Shown here: one piece after another, positions 24,466 through 31,805 of the stretch
How positions within the stretch are numbered: position 1 is the stretch's first letter
Layout of the letters: each line of letters begins with the position of its first letter
NCBI RefSeq assembly: GCF_900106835.1
Contig: NZ_FNNR01000004.1
Span: forward strand, 399,043 to 463,042
Direction: 5' to 3'
Length of the DNA: 64,000 nt
Source of the DNA: Arthrobacter sp. cf158
GTDB lineage: Bacteria; Actinomycetota; Actinomycetes; Actinomycetales; Micrococcaceae
The notes under the pieces: generated by a model
The model's database searches: none
What the model was told of the DNA's origin: nothing
What the model saw: the letters and a program-made list of their open reading frames with translations, nothing else
Translations under genes and position numbers: made by a program

Positions 24466-25820
24466 GGTGCCTCGTCCGGAGCAACAAGGACCTCCAGGAT
24501 GAAGTCCTTCTCCCGGTACAGTCCACGCGTGGGCCACGCGAGTTGCCTGCGGGCCATGGTGTGGACCGCCTCGGCATCGAGCGTCCAGCCGGAGATCGGG
24601 TGCCGCCAATGGCACAGCAGCAGCGTCCCTCCCGGACGGGTGGATGTTTGAATCCGTGCCAGGAGTTCGGTGAGTTCTTCCGGTGAAAGGTAGTAGCCCG
24701 TCTCGGACAACACCACGAGGTCGAAAGTGCCATCGGGCCACTCATGCGGCATCGTCAGATGTTGTACCTCTGCCGACGGGAACGTCGCGAGCCGCCGTTG
24801 CGCGTGAACCAGGGCCGCGGTGCTGGCATCCACTCCGAGGAAATGCCGGCAACGCTGGGCGAGTTCTTCGCTGAGCGTGCCGATGGAACAGCCCAGTTCC
24901 AGCCCTGACTCATAGGATTCGTCAGGGAGGGCCGCCAGGGTCAGTGCCCTTTTGCGTCGCTCGTACCAGCTGGTGGCATAGTTCCAAGGATCCTCTTCCC
25001 TGGAGTGGACCTCGTCAAAAATCCGCCCGGCATCTGCTGAGGTGTTGGAGCCCGCCTTTGGAGGATGCCAGGCGAACGTTTCCCAAGGCCTTTCGAAGTG
25101 CTGCAGGAACGTCTCCGACAACAACGTTTCGTCGCCCGGATGCTCTGACAACGGCTCTGTTTGGGAGGCGTGCGCGCGCATGGCGGCCGCCTTGGCTTGC
25201 TGAACTTCCTGGCTCAGGGGCACACGAACCCAGTCTTTCCACGTGTTGTCCTCCAGTCCTGCCCACAGCCAGTACCAAATGGGGTATTCCAGCAGGCCAT
25301 GGCCGCCTTCTGATGCGACTTCCGCGGCGACAGTGCCAAGGGCATCGTGATCCGTGTGGCCATCCGAACGGTAGGGGGCCACGATCACCACGTCCTCGGC
25401 CCGCTGCCCCGACGCCGCCTCGCGCACCGCGTCAGCAATGCTCGCCGAATGTGCCGCCAGTTGCCCGTCCGGCAGTTCCAGGAAGCGCCACGTGGAGCCC
25501 GGAACCAGCCCGGACACTGCCGAGTGGAACTCCTCGAGCCGCACAGCGGCAAGTTGTTCCGGCGTCGTGGTTTTCGAGTCCGGGTGCGACGCCTCGCCTG
25601 CCGTGCACAGCAGCACTTTCACTGTGGCTCCGGCCGAGTTCAGCGTGGCGAGGAAGCCGCCGGCCCCCAGGGTCTCATCGTCGGGGTGTGCGGCCAGCAC
25701 AACAAAGGTCATGGCACGCAGCTCGCTCGTGTCCAGCGGTAACTCCGGAAGGGCGGCCACGTCGGAAGCGGCCCATGCCGTCTCGGCCGTACCCGTGTCC
25801 GTGTGCGAGAACGTCACCAT
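24462..25820 (-). CDS. Bifunctional PIG-L deacetylase / class I SAM methyltransferase
   Basis: A 452-residue fusion. Residues 36-230 form a PIG-L (LmbE-like) zinc deacetylase with HPDDE at 45-49 and the third-ligand motif H155-T-D-H158 (DGHTDHDALG). Residues 265-450 form a NodS-like methyltransferase, with WNYATSWYERRKRALT, the SAM-binding LELGCSIGT at 307-315 and LVVLSETGYYLSPEELTELL. PIG-L enzymes remove acetyl from N-acetylglucosaminyl groups, as in mycothiol synthesis (MshB). One chain that deacetylates and methylates suggests processing of an amino sugar conjugate. It overlaps both neighbours (7 nt and 4 nt). Product unknown. Confidence 0.88.
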   Translation of the reverse strand: MVTFSHTDTGTAETAWAASDVAALPELPLDTSELRAMTFVVLAAHPDDETLGAGGFLATLNSAGATVKVLLCTAGEASHPDSKTTTPEQLAAVRLEEFHSAVSGLVPGSTWRFLELPDGQLAAHSASIADAVREAASGQRAEDVVIVAPYRSDGHTDHDALGTVAAEVASEGGHGLLEYPIWYWLWAGLEDNTWKDWVRVPLSQEVQQAKAAAMRAHASQTEPLSEHPGDETLLSETFLQHFERPWETFAWHPPKAGSNTSADAGRIFDEVHSREEDPWNYATSWYERRKRALTLAALPDESYESGLELGCSIGTLSEELAQRCRHFLGVDASTAALVHAQRRLATFPSAEVQHLTMPHEWPDGTFDLVVLSETGYYLSPEELTELLARIQTSTRPGGTLLLCHWRHPISGWTLDAEAVHTMARRQLAWPTRGLYREKDFILEVLVAPDEAP

Positions 25821-26950
25821 CTCCGGTCTCCCTTCAGAGTCAGCGCACCCAGTTGGGCGTCATCCCGCATGGCGTGGTGCTGCCGGATGTACAGCGACAG
25901 GTCAGCCATGCGTTTTCCGTACACCTCGTTGAAAGCCAGGGGGCCGGGACCCAGATTCCGGGTTACCACCGTTTGGACGCGCTCGACGGCGGCGGCAACA
26001 GTGCCGCGGACGCGCAGGGCTTCGCTCCAGGCGCTGGAGCCCTCCGGCGCTGATCCGTCCGGGCTGGAGCCGTCCGGGCTGGAGCCGTCCACACTGGAGC
26101 TTTTCGCGCTGGAGCCGGACAGCTCCCCGGCGTCGATCCGTTCTGCTGTTTGGGCGAGATATCCGGCGACGGACGTGATGATCCTGTCCACCTCGCCGAG
26201 GGAAGCAAGGGCGATCTGGTCCGGTTCCCTGCCGTTTTCTGCAGCTTTGGCCAGCGCGGCCCTGAAGTCGCGTGCCACGGCCACGGCTCCGCCCAGCCAG
26301 CATGCTGCCACGCCCATGCCTCCCCATGCGAAGCCTGGGCGCTCAAAATACCAGGCGGCGCCGCCAACGGGTGCCGCTGAAACATGGTCGAAGTGAACGG
26401 TACCGCTGGGGATTTCCCGCAGCCCCCGGCTTGTCCATGGCGGAGTTTCGCAGGAGACCCCGGAGTCTTTCAGGTTGACGGCGAAAGCGGTCCTGCTGTT
26501 GTCCTCGGGCACGTGGGCCGTGATCACGGCACCCTGCAAATGTGAAGCGAGCGAACACCACGGCTTGGACCCGTTGAGCAGGTGATTGCCGGCGTGGTCC
26601 CGCTTGGCTTCAAGTTTCAGCCCAGGGCCCTCCGCGGCGAAAACTCCCCAAGCCCCTTCTGGGTCCGTCCCTGTGCCCGATTGGGCGAGAATCGCCACCG
26701 CGTCCAGATGTGGTTCAAGCACCCGTCCCGCGGCCACATCCACGGCCGTGACGGAAGCCAGGAGTTCCCAGAGCTTGCCGGTACTGCCCTCGCCAGGATG
26801 CGGGGCTGTGTGGCCGATGTCCTCGGAGATGGCCAGCAGTGCCGGCACGTCGCCTACTGCTGCCCGCACTCTTTCAAGGACGGGCTCGAGCGCTTGCAGT
26901 TGGACGGGTTCGGAAGAGATGCGGACGGGCTGGGGTGCGGTGTCGCTCAT
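25814..26950 (-). CDS. Acyl-CoA dehydrogenase-like flavoprotein
   Basis: A 378-residue protein resembling acyl-CoA dehydrogenases: GAWGVFAAEGPGLKLEAKRD then LLNGSKPWCSLASHLQGAVI in the middle beta domain, and FERPGFAWGGMGVAACWLGG in the C-terminal helical domain. A typical catalytic glutamate is not evident. A low-complexity insertion of about 28 residues (SSPDG-type pentapeptides) splits the helical domain near residues 282-310, where DNA has a 15-bp period. It is the first gene of a coupled trio with PIG-L/methyltransferase and a glycosyltransferase, a context unlike beta-oxidation, so it may act on a biosynthetic intermediate. Confidence 0.8.
   Translation of the reverse strand: MSDTAPQPVRISSEPVQLQALEPVLERVRAAVGDVPALLAISEDIGHTAPHPGEGSTGKLWELLASVTAVDVAAGRVLEPHLDAVAILAQSGTGTDPEGAWGVFAAEGPGLKLEAKRDHAGNHLLNGSKPWCSLASHLQGAVITAHVPEDNSRTAFAVNLKDSGVSCETPPWTSRGLREIPSGTVHFDHVSAAPVGGAAWYFERPGFAWGGMGVAACWLGGAVAVARDFRAALAKAAENGREPDQIALASLGEVDRIITSVAGYLAQTAERIDAGELSGSSAKSSSVDGSSPDGSSPDGSAPEGSSAWSEALRVRGTVAAAVERVQTVVTRNLGPGPLAFNEVYGKRMADLSLYIRQHHAMRDDAQLGALTLKGDRRW
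26034..26123. repeat. In-frame 15-bp tandem repeat inside the acyl-CoA dehydrogenase-like gene
   Basis: CTGGAGCCGTCCGGG-type units begin at 26034, 26064, 26079, 26094 and 26109, with a degenerate one near 26049. The fixed 15-bp period keeps the frame and encodes Ser/Pro/Asp/Gly pentapeptides on the minus strand. Confidence 0.75.
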
Positions 26951-26964
26951 GAAGCCAAGCCTAA

Positions 26965-26980
26965 ACTAAGGAGCCTTAGT
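26965..26980 (-). promoter_or_regulatory. Palindrome ACTAAGG-AG-CCTTAGT upstream of the acyl-CoA dehydrogenase-like gene
   Basis: A perfect 7+2+7 inverted repeat 15 nt before the start codon of the trio. It is likely an operator, or a small hairpin overlapping the leader. The bound regulator is unknown. Confidence 0.45.
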
Positions 26981-27055
26981 GTGTGCGCACCAATGGTGAA
27001 CAGACGACGGCAGGAGGGGGCGTCGTCGTACCTTTTGGCTGTTCGCTGAAGCGGT

Positions 27056-27117
27056 GTGCGGCTGTTGTGCCGGGGGCCTGCGGCCAGTGAGGCAGCGTGC
27101 GGCCGTTGTGCCGGGGG
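27056..27117. repeat. Imperfect direct repeat, two 21-bp copies
   Basis: GTGCGGCTGTTGTGCCGGGG at 27056 and GTGCGGCCGTTGTGCCGGGG at 27097 differ at one position and are 41 nt apart. They occupy the gap between two minus-strand genes. No gene is seen there. Confidence 0.6.
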
Positions 27118-27134
27118 AGGTGCGGCGGGTTCTT

Positions 27135-28196
27135 TCAGGCAGCGCCGTGCCCGGCAGGTACTTCCTCTCCGGCCTTCACAGGTCCCGGCGGAGTGCCGTC
27201 GCCAAACGGTCTGCCGCCCAGTGATTCCCGCCCATGCGGGGTCAACCAGCCGGACAAATCCGGGCCGGCGGGGACAATCCGGGTGGGGTTAATATCCTCG
27301 TGCACCATGTAGTAGTGCTGTTTGATCTGCACAAAATCGATGGTGTCCCCGAAGCCCGGCGTCTGGAACAAGTCCCTCGCGTAGCCCCACAGTTCCGGCA
27401 TTTCGCTGAGCTTGTTGCGGTTGCACTTGAAGTGTCCGTGGTACACCGCGTCGAAGCGTGCCAGTGTGGTGAAGAGGCGGACGTCGGCTTCGGTGATGGA
27501 GTCGCCCACCAGGTAACGCTGCCCGCTGAGCCGTTCCTCAAGCCAGTCCAAGGCGTTCCAGAGCCGGGTGTAGGCGGCGTCGTAGGCTTCCTGTGATCCG
27601 GCGAAACCGCACCGGTAGACGCCGTTGTTGACCTCGGTGAAGACGCGCTTGTTAACCTGGTCGATCTCCTCGCGCAGGTGTTCCGGGTACAACTGCGGTG
27701 CCCCGGGGCGGTGGAATGCGGTCCATTCTGTAGAGAAATCCAGGGTGATCTGGGGGAAATTGTTGGTCACTACTGCCCCGCTGGGGACGTCTACGATTGC
27801 GGGAACCGTAATACCGCGCGGGTAGTCCGGGAACCGGCGGAAGAAGGCTTCCTGCAGCCGTTCGATGCCCAGCACGGGATCCTTGCCGTCGGCATCCAGA
27901 TCAAAAGTCCAAGACCGTGCATCATGGGTGGGACCGGGCTGGCCCAGGCTGATGACGTCCTCCAGGCCAAGGAGCCTGCGGACAATAACGGTCCGGTTGG
28001 CCCACGGACATGCCCGGGCAGCGATCAGCCGGTAACGCCCGGCCTCCACCGGCCAGCCGGGCTCGCCCTGCGGTCCTGGTGTGCCGTCGCGGGTGATCCG
28101 GTCCTCGATGTAATTGGTGTCCCGGGTGAATTCACTGCCTGTGACGTAGGCGCCCCGGGTGCTGTGCTCTCCGGCCGTGCGGGTTTCCTGGTTCAT
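27135..28196 (-). CDS. Glutathionyl-hydroquinone reductase-like protein (ECM4/YqjG family)
   Basis: A 353-residue thioredoxin-fold plus helical GST-like protein. RYRLIAARACPWANRTVIVR carries the catalytic Cys63 in the ACPWANR motif. FPDYPRGITVPAIVDVPSG, SGQRYLVGDSITEADVRLFT and RFDAVYHGHFKCNRNKLSEM are hallmarks of the xenobiotic reductase (Xi) class of GSTs. These enzymes reduce thiol conjugates of quinones. Actinobacteria generally use mycothiol instead of glutathione, so the natural thiol is uncertain. It stands alone; divergent to the SulP-carbonic anhydrase gene. Confidence 0.9.
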   Translation of the reverse strand: MNQETRTAGEHSTRGAYVTGSEFTRDTNYIEDRITRDGTPGPQGEPGWPVEAGRYRLIAARACPWANRTVIVRRLLGLEDVISLGQPGPTHDARSWTFDLDADGKDPVLGIERLQEAFFRRFPDYPRGITVPAIVDVPSGAVVTNNFPQITLDFSTEWTAFHRPGAPQLYPEHLREEIDQVNKRVFTEVNNGVYRCGFAGSQEAYDAAYTRLWNALDWLEERLSGQRYLVGDSITEADVRLFTTLARFDAVYHGHFKCNRNKLSEMPELWGYARDLFQTPGFGDTIDFVQIKQHYYMVHEDINPTRIVPAGPDLSGWLTPHGRESLGGRPFGDGTPPGPVKAGEEVPAGHGAA

Positions 28197-28320
28197 GGGT
28201 TCAGCCTATGTTGCCGGTCCTGCGGACCGCGATCATTGTGGCGGAGCGCCTGTTCCCCAACGCGCTCCACCCCCATGAAAGTTCCCGTAGGTCTCAACAT
28301 GAAGCGCATCTTCACAGCTT

Positions 28321-28361
28321 TTGTCATGCTTGTCACATCCTATTGTCATTAACGGTGACAA
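28321..28361 (+). promoter_or_regulatory. TTGTCA repeats upstream of the SulP-carbonic anhydrase gene
   Basis: TTGTCA occurs directly repeated at 28321, 28330 and 28343. The third forms an inverted repeat with TGACAA (28356-28361) across 7 nt. Clustered 50-90 nt before the start codon, these are candidate regulator sites or an overlapping promoter. Confidence 0.4.
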
Positions 28362-28408
28362 GTTTCGTAGCTTTGAAGGGTCAGCATTCCCGAGCCCAAG
28401 GATCACTC

Positions 28409-30706
28409 ATGCCGCAACCCAATGATTCCGCTACCGTTCCCACCGACTCGCACAGCCCGCCGGGTAAGAACCCGGGAAAAGGTACCTCCAGGCCAAGCTT
28501 CCTCAGCAACCTCGGGGCGGACCTTCCCGCCTCCCTTGTAGTTTTCCTCGTCGCACTTCCCCTTTCCCTGGGCATCGCCGCTGCTTCCGGAGCCCCTGTC
28601 ATGGCCGGGCTCATCGCCGCAGCCGTCGGCGGCATTGTTGCAGGCAGCCTGGGTGGCTCCCCACTGCAGGTGAGTGGCCCCGCCGCCGGCCTGACCGTCG
28701 TCGTTGCCGGTCTCGTCGACGAATTCGGCTGGGCGGTAACGTGCGCCATCACGGCCGCTGCCGGCGTCGTGCAATTACTGATGGGTGTCAGCCGCATAGG
28801 CCGGGCCGCGCTGGCAGTGTCGCCTGTGGTGGTCAAGGCGATGCTCGCGGGCATCGGTATCACCATCATCCTGCAGCAAATCCACGTGCTGCTCGGCGGC
28901 CAGGCTGCTGGGTCCGCCGTCGAAAACCTGACCGCCTTGCCAGCGGCCATTACCAACGTCGAGCTGCACTCGGCGCTGTTGGGCCTGGCCGTGGTGGCGA
29001 TTCTTCTGGCGTGGAAGTACCTCCCTTCTGCGGTGCGGAAAGTCCCCGGACCGCTGGCCGCCGTCGTCGCGGTAACGGCAGTGTCCGTTGCAGTGGCGCC
29101 GGGCGTTGAGCGCATCAGTTTCAGCGGCTCCATCTTCGACGCAATCGCCCTGCCAAGCCTGCCCGATGGCAACTGGCGTGCAGCGGGCATGGCCGTCATC
29201 ACGGTGGCACTCATCGCGAGCATCGAATCGCTCCTGTCAGCGGTCGCCGTCGACAAAATGCACGGCAGCTCGCGCACCAACCTCAACCGTGAACTGGTGG
29301 GGCAGGGCTCGGCCAACATGGTATCCGGCATGCTCGGTGGCCTGCCGGTGACCGGCGTGATCGTCCGCAGCGCCACCAACGTTGAAGCGGGTGCCGCCAG
29401 CCGAACATCCGCCATCCTCCACGGCGTCTGGGTGCTGGTGTTCTCCGCTCTGTTCGCCGGGCTCATCCAGCTCATTCCCTTGTCCGTGCTGGCCGGCCTT
29501 CTGCTGGTCATCGGGGCAAAGCTCATCAAGGTTGCCGATATCCGCACCAGCCTCCGCACCGGCGAGCTCCTGGTTTACAGCGTCACCCTGGTGTGCGTGG
29601 TGGTCCTGAACCTGCTGGAAGGCGTGATGATTGGCCTGGCGCTCGCGGCCCTCTGCGTGCTGTGGCGTGTGCTCCGGACGCAGATCCACGCGCATGCGCC
29701 CGCTGGCCCGGGTCTCCCGTGGCGCGTCACCATCGCCGGATCATGCAGCTTCTTCGCGCTGCCCCGGCTCAACCGCGTCCTCCACTCCGTTCCCGAAGGC
29801 CAGGACGCTGTGGTGGAACTCAACGCCGACTACCTTGACCATGCCTTCCGCGAAGCGTTGGTCGCCTGGCAGAAGCAGCACCGCAACACCGGCGCCTCGG
29901 TGGTTCTGGAAGAACACGGAACCACCGCATTCACGGATGCCGAGGACAACACCCCGCAGCGACAGGACCCGCGCGAATTCCCGCTTCCGCCGCGCACGTC
30001 CTGGTTACCGTCCAGTGACCGCCCAACAGCGGACGACGACGGCGGGCAGTTGCCGCTGCGCTCGATCCTCCTGGGCATCGACAAATACCATCGCCGGCAC
30101 GCGGACAAGGTCCGCCCCCTGGTACAGGACCTCACCGAAAGCCAGAACCCGGACACGCTGTTCGTGGCCTGCGTCGACTCCCGGGTCAACCCAAACCTCA
30201 TCACCAGCAGTGGCCCCGGTGATCTCCTGACCCTCAGGAACATCGGCAATGTGGTGTGCAGCGATGGCCGCGATGCGTCGATCGACTCTGCGCTGTCCTT
30301 TGCGGTCAAGGCACTGTCCGTGGATTCGATCGTGATCTGTGGCCACTCAAACTGCGGTGCGATGAAGGCCGTGATTGCTGACGCCCAAGGTTCTGCACCC
30401 GCCCTTGGTGCCGGCTTCGATTCCTGGCTTGAGCATGCGCGGCCAAGCCACTCCGCTTTGCTGGCAGGCCATCCTGTGGCTTTGGCCGCTGAAGCCCAGG
30501 GATACAGCAACCTGGATCAGCTCAGCATGGTGAATGTTGCGCTGCAGCTCCGGAAGCTGGAAGAGCACCCTGTCACGGGACCGGCCCTTGCCTCCGGTCG
30601 GGTACAGGCCACCGGTCTGTTCTACGACATCGCCTCGGCACGGGTGGTCCTGGTGACTCCGGAGGGCATCGAGCATTTGGATCCGAGCATGGCGCTTCGC
30701 TCCTAG
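28409..30706 (+). CDS. SulP-family anion transporter fused to beta-carbonic anhydrase
   Basis: A 765-residue membrane protein. Residues 35-450 form the SulP permease with 10 or more helices, including LGADLPASLVVFLVALPLSL, PLQVSGPAAGLTVVVAG and the conserved VSGMLGGLPVTGVIVRSATN. After a linker comes a beta-carbonic anhydrase with Zn ligands Cys588 (ACVDSRVNP), His646 and Cys649 (GHSNCGAM) and the Asp-Arg pair after Cys588. No full STAS domain is obvious. The fusion resembles mycobacterial Rv3273 and probably couples bicarbonate transport with CO2 hydration. The ATG at 28409 has AAGGA upstream; the longer frame from 28208 crosses the promoter. Confidence 0.93.
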   Translation: MPQPNDSATVPTDSHSPPGKNPGKGTSRPSFLSNLGADLPASLVVFLVALPLSLGIAAASGAPVMAGLIAAAVGGIVAGSLGGSPLQVSGPAAGLTVVVAGLVDEFGWAVTCAITAAAGVVQLLMGVSRIGRAALAVSPVVVKAMLAGIGITIILQQIHVLLGGQAAGSAVENLTALPAAITNVELHSALLGLAVVAILLAWKYLPSAVRKVPGPLAAVVAVTAVSVAVAPGVERISFSGSIFDAIALPSLPDGNWRAAGMAVITVALIASIESLLSAVAVDKMHGSSRTNLNRELVGQGSANMVSGMLGGLPVTGVIVRSATNVEAGAASRTSAILHGVWVLVFSALFAGLIQLIPLSVLAGLLLVIGAKLIKVADIRTSLRTGELLVYSVTLVCVVVLNLLEGVMIGLALAALCVLWRVLRTQIHAHAPAGPGLPWRVTIAGSCSFFALPRLNRVLHSVPEGQDAVVELNADYLDHAFREALVAWQKQHRNTGASVVLEEHGTTAFTDAEDNTPQRQDPREFPLPPRTSWLPSSDRPTADDDGGQLPLRSILLGIDKYHRRHADKVRPLVQDLTESQNPDTLFVACVDSRVNPNLITSSGPGDLLTLRNIGNVVCSDGRDASIDSALSFAVKALSVDSIVICGHSNCGAMKAVIADAQGSAPALGAGFDSWLEHARPSHSALLAGHPVALAAEAQGYSNLDQLSMVNVALQLRKLEEHPVTGPALASGRVQATGLFYDIASARVVLVTPEGIEHLDPSMALRS

Positions 30707-30720
30707 TCCCGCCCGGGCCG

Positions 30721-30880
30721 CCGCCACCGACTGTGGGCCGCCGCCACCGACTGTGGGTGGCCGCCACCGACTGTGGGTGGCCGCCACTGACTGTGGGCCG
30801 CCGCCACCGACTGTGGGCCGCCGCCACCCACTATGGGGGGCCGCCACCAACTGTGGGCGGTCGCCACCCACTATGGGGGG
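30721..30880. repeat. Eight exact-length 20-bp tandem units
   Basis: Eight units of exactly 20 bp, consensus CCGCCACCGACTGTGGGYGG, run without spacers from 30721 to 30880. The last three diverge (ACTATGGGGGG in two). Each unit contains CCAC...GTGG and can form a small hairpin. The array starts 15 nt after the SulP-carbonic anhydrase stop and runs up to a terminator. Together with that terminator it fills most of the 336-nt gap 30707-31042. Confidence 0.92.
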
Positions 30881-30883
30881 GAC

Positions 30884-30930
30884 AACAGCCCCGACACTCC
30901 TCTTTGACGGCGTGTCGGGGCTGTTTCATT
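30884..30930 (+). terminator. Rho-independent terminator after the tandem array
   Basis: AACAGCCCCGACAC (30884-30897) pairs perfectly with GTGTCGGGGCTGTT (30912-30925) over a 14-nt loop and is followed by TCATTCTT. It ends transcripts from the SulP-carbonic anhydrase gene. Confidence 0.85.
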
Positions 30931-31042
30931 CTTAAAGTGGGTGGTGGAGGCCCGGGACCCACGTGGAGCAACGCGCGGATACCCGGATTCACAACCACGA
31001 TGTCCGGCAGGCGCGTGCTGAGGTGCGAGGAGGTGGCGGAAC

Positions 31043-31639
31043 ATGAATGCCGGGAACAACGCCTTCAGGCGCAGGCTTGAACGCGGTGCCGAACTGCGGG
31101 CAGTGCGGTCTTGGGGCGGGAGTGCGGAAGAAGACGCTGAGCTTGAAGCCGCGGACGCCGAAGAGCGGGAAAAGCGCCGCAAAGTGGACGACGCCGCCCG
31201 TGTTGAATACCTGATCCGCGATGCCATGAACCAGGGCAAGTTCGACAACCTCAAATACGCCGGAAAACCCATCCCCGGGCTGGGGGAACACTACGACCCC
31301 GACTGGTGGGTCAAGGGCCTCATCCAGCGCGAACGCCTCAGCGGCATCGGCCCACCTGCCATCCTGCTCAGAATCGAAGACGACGACCTCGATGCCAAGC
31401 TGGACCAGCAATACACCGATAAACAGGTCAGGGACATCCTTGAGGACTTCAACAAACGCGTGATCGAGGCGCGTCGGCAATTACAAGGCGGCCCACCCGT
31501 GATCACCAAACTTCGTGACGTGGACGCAGAGCTGGAACGGTGGCGCAATCGCAGGTCCGCCGCGGCTCCACCTGAGCCAGAAACCGGACCGGTGGCCAAG
31601 CGGACGTGGTGGCAGCGGATCTGGAACGGCACGGGATGA
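31043..31639 (+). CDS. DUF1992 (DnaJC28-like conserved domain) protein
   Basis: A 198-residue soluble, charged protein. VEYLIRDAMNQGKFDNLKYA then GKPIPGLGEHYDPDWWVKGL is the DUF1992 signature, also found in DnaJ homologue subfamily C member 28, but no J domain is present. It has alpha-helical charged flanks and ends RTWWQRIWNGTG. GAGGAGG precedes the ATG. No function is established; it stands alone between terminators. Confidence 0.88.
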   Translation: MNAGNNAFRRRLERGAELRAVRSWGGSAEEDAELEAADAEEREKRRKVDDAARVEYLIRDAMNQGKFDNLKYAGKPIPGLGEHYDPDWWVKGLIQRERLSGIGPPAILLRIEDDDLDAKLDQQYTDKQVRDILEDFNKRVIEARRQLQGGPPVITKLRDVDAELERWRNRRSAAAPPEPETGPVAKRTWWQRIWNGTG

Positions 31640-31640
31640 C

Positions 31641-31734
31641 AAATTCTGCTGGATCATCGGCCACCTCGTCACCGGAAAACCCCGCCATCCAGAGGGTTGG
31701 AATTGCTGCGCGCGCGAATGATCCAGCAGAATTT
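31641..31734. repeat. Palindromic dispersed element, copy 1
   Basis: AAATTCTGCTGGATCAT (31641-31657) and its exact reverse complement (31718-31734) enclose a 60-nt centre. The element begins 1 nt after the DUF1992 stop. A second copy with the same arms and the same 60-nt spacing is at 52451-52546, and the two centres align when one is inverted (ACCCCG and ATCCAG at matching places). It looks like a small mobile or REP-like repeat. Confidence 0.85.
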
Positions 31735-31748
31735 GGCCGCAACACAAC

Positions 31749-31792
31749 AGCAGCCGACGGTGGGACTATCGATCCACCGTCGGCTGCTCTAG
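31749..31792. terminator. Bidirectional hairpin terminator between DUF1992 and amt genes
   Basis: AGCAGCCGACGGTGG (31749-31763) pairs perfectly with CCACCGTCGGCTGCT (31774-31788), loop GACTATCGAT, followed by CTAGTTTT on this strand. It lies between convergent gene ends. Confidence 0.88.
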
Positions 31793-31805
31793 TTTTGGGG
31801 TGATG

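Noticed and set aside
28208..28408. N-terminal extension of the SulP-carbonic anhydrase protein
   Set aside because: It reads through the probable promoter and TTGTCA repeats. The ATG at 28409 has a Shine-Dalgarno sequence.
30721..30880. CRISPR array
   Set aside because: The eight 20-bp units are contiguous with no unique spacers, and no cas genes are present.
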